A stretch of 9,113 nt of DNA. It comes from Candidatus Bipolaricaulota bacterium. GTDB taxonomy: Bacteria; Bipolaricaulota; Bipolaricaulia; RBG-16-55-9. The DNA lies in NCBI GenBank assembly GCA_027021605.1, contig JALUUA010000196.1:1-9113 (forward strand). Direction: 5' to 3'. Under the pieces are notes generated by a model. It saw only the letters and a list, made by a program, of their open reading frames with translations, searched no databases and was not told the origin of the DNA. Shown one piece after another: positions 6,429 to 9,113 of the stretch (positions are counted from its first letter, which is position 1; the number at the start of each line of letters is the position of its first letter). The position numbers and the translations under genes were made by a program.

Positions 6429-6724
6429 AGTTGCTCACCTGCCTTGATTGTATCCGTAAAGAAGGCCGTTATCACAAAGGGACTCTCCACTTCGACTTTC
6501 GCTACGACCAGCAGATACTTTTCGGACACGGGCGTCTCTTCAAAGCGCTTGTAGTAGAGATAGACCTTGGGATCATGACGACTCCTCCGTACTACATCGG
6601 GTTCCGTGAGCGTCTCCCGAATTTTCGCCCGCTGCCCCACCATCTCCTTGCGGCGCTCGATGTGAGCCAGACGTTCGGGAGTCAGCCGGACGAAGCGACC
6701 GAACTTCTCTCGGATCTCGTCCAT
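6392..6724 (-). CDS. Putative BECR-fold (RelE/barnase-like) ribonuclease toxin
   Basis: This 110-aa protein has LTPERLAHIERRKEM (14-28), then IRETLTEPDVVRRSRHDPKV (35-54), YLYYKRF (55-61), KYLLVVAKVE (69-78) and FVITAFFTDTIKAGEQLWP (83-101). The order helix with His21, then an L-x-x-PDxV-x-x-SR turn, then strands ending in a F-V-x-T-A-x-x-T-D motif resembles the phage-type PBECR/DUF4258 nucleases, which belong to the barnase-EndoU-colicin-RelE fold. Candidate catalytic residues are H21, R49 and T86, by analogy only. It starts 6 bases after the recG stop and has only a weak ribosome binding site (GAGGG inside the end of recG), so it probably relies on coupling to recG. It overlaps the DUF2283 gene by 37 bases, as toxin-antitoxin pairs often do. 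No biochemical target can be read from the sequence. Confidence 0.7.
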   Translation of the reverse strand: MDEIREKFGRFVRLTPERLAHIERRKEMVGQRAKIRETLTEPDVVRRSRHDPKVYLYYKRFEETPVSEKYLLVVAKVEVESPFVITAFFTDTIKAGEQLWPKPKREAGNS

Positions 6725-6730
6725 GGGGGC

Positions 6731-9076
6731 TCATACCCTCGCCAGCTCGAACTTATCCCCAAATCTCCGCTCGAACTCCTGGATCAAGGGCGTATGGGGC
6801 TCCCGCTCGATCAAGCGGAAAGCCTCCTCCCGCGCGGCCTTCATCAGGGGTAGATCCCGAATCAGATCCGCGACCTTGAAGGTGGTGTCCAACCCGTGCT
6901 GCGCCACGCCCAGAAGCTCCCCCGGCCCCCGAATTTTCAAATCTTCTTCCGCGATCTCGAACCCGTCGCTCAGGTCCCGAAACGCCCGCAGGCGCCGCTG
7001 GGCTTCCTCCGTCTTGGCCGTGGCGATCGCAAAACACAAGGCTCGCTGCCCCTGCCGCCCGATCCGCCCCCGCAGCTGGTGGAGCTGTGAGAGCCCGAAC
7101 CGCTCCGCGTGCTCGATGACCATAATGGAGGCATCCGGCACGTCGATGCCCACCTCGATAATGGAGGTGCTCACCAGCACGTCCAACTCCTTGCGCCGAA
7201 GCTGCTCCATGATGCGCCGCTTCTCCTCGTCCTTCATGCGCCCGTGGAGCAGGCCCACCCGCAGGCCCTGAAAGGCCGTCCGCTCCAGCTCCTCCTTCAT
7301 CTGCGTCGCGGCTCTTAAATCCAGCTCCTCCGACTCCTCAATGAGGGGATACACCACATAGGCTTGGGCTCCCTTGCGCACCTCCTCCGTGACGAGCTTA
7401 TAGACCTCCTCGCGCTTGTCCTCGGAGACCCAGTACGTGCGAATCTCTTTGGGGAAGGGCAGCTCATCGAGGATCGAGATCTCGAACTGCCCGTAGAGGG
7501 TGAGCGTGATCGTCCGCGGGATGGGGGTGGCACTCATCACGAGCACGTGGACGTCCTCCCCCTTCTCCTCCAGCTGGGCCCGCTGGATCACCCCAAAGCG
7601 GTGCTGCTCGTCGATCACCACCAGCCCCAGCCTCTGAAATTGAACGTCCTCCGTGAGGAGCGCGTGGGTCCCGATCACCCAATCGACCTCCCCGGCGGCG
7701 ATCCGCTCGCGGATTTGTGCCTTTTGGGAGGGGGAGAGGCTCCCGATCAGCAACTCACACTTAACGCCTAGGGGCTCGAGCAGGGGCACCAGGCGCTCCG
7801 CGTGCTGCCTTGCCAGGATCTCCGTGGGGGCCATGAGCGCGGCCTGTACGCCCGCCTTGACGGCAATGTAGGCCGCTGCGGCGGCCACCACCGTCTTGCC
7901 CGAGCCCACGTCCCCCTGCAGCAAGCGGTTCATCGGGTGGCCCGACCGTAGGTCCTCTTGGATCTCCCGCAGGGCCCGCTCCTGGGCCCGGGTGAGCTTA
8001 AAAGGCAGCGCTTCCAAGAACGCCTGCAGCTCTTCCTCGGGGATCTGCAGTTTGCGGGCCGAGCGCTGTTGTTGCCGACGGCGCTCGAGCGCCACCCCGA
8101 TCTGAAAGAGAAAGAGCTCCTCGAACGCGAGCGTCCGCCGCGCCTGCTCGAACTCCTCGGGTGTCTGGGGGAAGTGGATCTTCTCCAAAGCCTCGGCCTT
8201 GGGGAGGAGCCCCTGCCGCTCCCGGATCTCCGGGGGGAGAAGATCGCGAACCGCGGGCTTATACAGCGATAGATTCTCGCGGATGATGCGGTATAGAACC
8301 GCGGGGGTGAGCCCCTGCGTCCCGGGGTAGATGGGCACCAAGCGCCTCGTGAGGAAGGGCTCCTCGTCCTCGGGCTCCCAGACGGGGTTGCTCATCTGGG
8401 GCATCCCGAACGCCCGCTCCACGGGGCCGTACAGCGCAAGCCTCTTCCCCATGTGCGCCTCCAGCTGCGCTTTAACCCACGGCTGGTTGAACCAGACGGC
8501 GAACAGCACCCCCGTGTTGTCTTGGATGGCGGCCTTGAGGATCTCTAATCCCTTGCGGGGCTGGATCGTGTCCACGGCCCGCAGCCTACCCACGACGGTC
8601 GCCCGGTCCCCGTGCCGGAGGTGGCCGATCTTTCGGATCATGCGTCGATCCTCGATCTTGCGCGGCAAGCACAGCAGAAGATCCTCGATGGTCTCGATCC
8701 CCAATTTCTTGAGGAGCCGCGCCCGCTGCTCCCCCACCCCCTTGGCGAAGCGGACGAGCTTTCGCAGCGCTTCCTCCTCCTCCACGACCCGAGCAGGAGC
8801 ACGGGGAGGTGAGGAAAGAGGGGAGGAAGACGTAGCCGCATCCTCTGCAGAAGAAGATGCTTCGTGCTGGAGGGCCTTCTCCAGGGCCTCCAGGGCGCGC
8901 CGGCGCTCGGCGGGCGTCTTGGCTGAATAACCCGCTATATAGCTAGCCAGCTGAGGGGTCTGGTTAGCTAAAAATCTTTCTAGCCCCCCCAGGACGGCTT
9001 GGTCCCGGTAGCCGAGCCGCCGCTCCAGCGCGATCACCTTGCGGATCCGCTCGATCGTCTCCTCCGAGAGCGACAT
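6731..9076 (-). CDS. recG: ATP-dependent DNA helicase RecG
   Basis: This 781-aa monomeric helicase remodels stalled replication forks and Holliday junctions. An N-terminal extension of about 100 residues with a Ser/Pro-rich link (about 75-95) precedes the wedge domain. It is longer than the roughly 690-residue Escherichia coli protein and nearer the Thermotoga type. The wedge includes the OB-fold strand GDRATVVGRL. Helicase motifs are Walker A GDVGSGKT (388-395), DEQH (489-492), SAT (515-517, in MSATPIPRT), then IIEVGIDVPDASIMVIEHAE and GRIGR (670-674). The C-terminal AEEDLKIRGPGELLG is the RecG TRG region. ATG 9076 is chosen over TTG 9091 because GGGGAGAGG lies 4 bases upstream of it. It heads the minus-strand cluster; the next gene begins 6 bases after its TGA. 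A plus-strand promoter overlaps its start codon. Confidence 0.96.
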   Translation of the reverse strand: MSLSEETIERIRKVIALERRLGYRDQAVLGGLERFLANQTPQLASYIAGYSAKTPAERRRALEALEKALQHEASSSAEDAATSSSPLSSPPRAPARVVEEEEALRKLVRFAKGVGEQRARLLKKLGIETIEDLLLCLPRKIEDRRMIRKIGHLRHGDRATVVGRLRAVDTIQPRKGLEILKAAIQDNTGVLFAVWFNQPWVKAQLEAHMGKRLALYGPVERAFGMPQMSNPVWEPEDEEPFLTRRLVPIYPGTQGLTPAVLYRIIRENLSLYKPAVRDLLPPEIRERQGLLPKAEALEKIHFPQTPEEFEQARRTLAFEELFLFQIGVALERRRQQQRSARKLQIPEEELQAFLEALPFKLTRAQERALREIQEDLRSGHPMNRLLQGDVGSGKTVVAAAAAYIAVKAGVQAALMAPTEILARQHAERLVPLLEPLGVKCELLIGSLSPSQKAQIRERIAAGEVDWVIGTHALLTEDVQFQRLGLVVIDEQHRFGVIQRAQLEEKGEDVHVLVMSATPIPRTITLTLYGQFEISILDELPFPKEIRTYWVSEDKREEVYKLVTEEVRKGAQAYVVYPLIEESEELDLRAATQMKEELERTAFQGLRVGLLHGRMKDEEKRRIMEQLRRKELDVLVSTSIIEVGIDVPDASIMVIEHAERFGLSQLHQLRGRIGRQGQRALCFAIATAKTEEAQRRLRAFRDLSDGFEIAEEDLKIRGPGELLGVAQHGLDTTFKVADLIRDLPLMKAAREEAFRLIEREPHTPLIQEFERRFGDKFELARV
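8940..8970. repeat. Near-perfect inverted repeat inside the 5' part of recG
   Basis: TAGCTAGCCAG (8940-8950) and CTGGTTAGCTA (8960-8970) are inverse complements with one mismatch, spaced by 9 bases. The segment encodes about residues 36-46 of RecG and is noticeably A+T-rich against the surrounding gene. In recG mRNA the mismatch is an A-C pair; in a plus-strand RNA it would be a G-U wobble. No function is evident. Confidence 0.4.
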
Positions 9077-9103
9077 GACACCTCTCCCCAAGGCCCGTAT
9101 AAT
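9075..9103 (+). promoter_or_regulatory. Near-consensus sigma-70 promoter pointing out of the window
   Basis: The -35 box ATGACA (9075-9080, five of six bases of TTGACA) and the perfect -10 box TATAAT (9098-9103) are 17 bases apart, the optimal spacing. Transcription would start near 9110 and leave the window to the right, implying a gene divergent from recG. The -35 box overlaps the recG ATG, and the spacer contains the recG ribosome binding site, so the two transcription units share this short region. It is a prediction from sequence only. Confidence 0.55.
9081..9089 (-). promoter_or_regulatory. Ribosome binding site deciding the recG start
   Basis: GGGGAGAGG on the minus strand, 4 bases before ATG 9076. 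The alternative TTG at 9089-9091 would overlap this site and has no comparable purine-rich sequence in front of it. Confidence 0.65.
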
Positions 9104-9113
9104 GTCGGCATCG

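Noticed and set aside
9089..9091. TTG as the recG start
   Set aside because: It overlaps the only good ribosome binding site; ATG 9076 is correctly spaced from it.

Overview
The window reads as a chromosomal segment of a G+C-rich bacterium. recG and gatC point to Bacteria. The Lhr-type helicase with an intein is a family more familiar from archaea and actinobacteria. Together with several small toxin/antitoxin-type genes, this would fit a thermophilic or uncultivated bacterial lineage, but that placement is inference and I cannot name a genus.

Left edge (1-457): the first 95 codons of a transposase on the minus strand, running off the window. Its ribosome binding site is buried in one arm of a perfect 12-bp inverted repeat. 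The insertion-sequence end should lie somewhere in 345-457. Next, on the plus strand, come a DUF433 antitoxin-type gene (458-820) with no partner toxin beside it, and then a very large gene (886-5265). This gene encodes an 885-residue Lhr-like DEAD/H helicase interrupted by a 574-residue intein. The intein splits the Walker A motif exactly between Lys and Thr (APTGSGK/T), so the ATPase cannot be complete until splicing has taken place. The intein carries splicing blocks, a LAGLIDADG endonuclease with two recognisable motifs, and a helix-turn-helix-like segment.

Right part (5262-9076): everything is on the minus strand and tightly packed, so it is probably one transcript. In transcription order it is recG, a BECR-type (RelE/barnase-like) putative toxin, a DUF2283 putative antitoxin, gatC, a 69-aa unknown protein, and a DUF6036-type nucleotidyltransferase. 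Start and stop codons overlap or nearly touch (ATGA between gatC and the 69-aa gene, and overlaps of 37 and 56 bases within the two accessory pairs). Two core genes thus alternate with two accessory two-gene modules. The helicase and the nucleotidyltransferase converge and overlap by four bases at their stop codons.

Right edge: a near-consensus sigma-70 promoter (ATGACA-17-TATAAT) on the plus strand overlaps the recG start codon and points out of the window, suggesting a divergent gene beyond it. I see no rRNA, tRNA, CRISPR array or clear intrinsic terminator.
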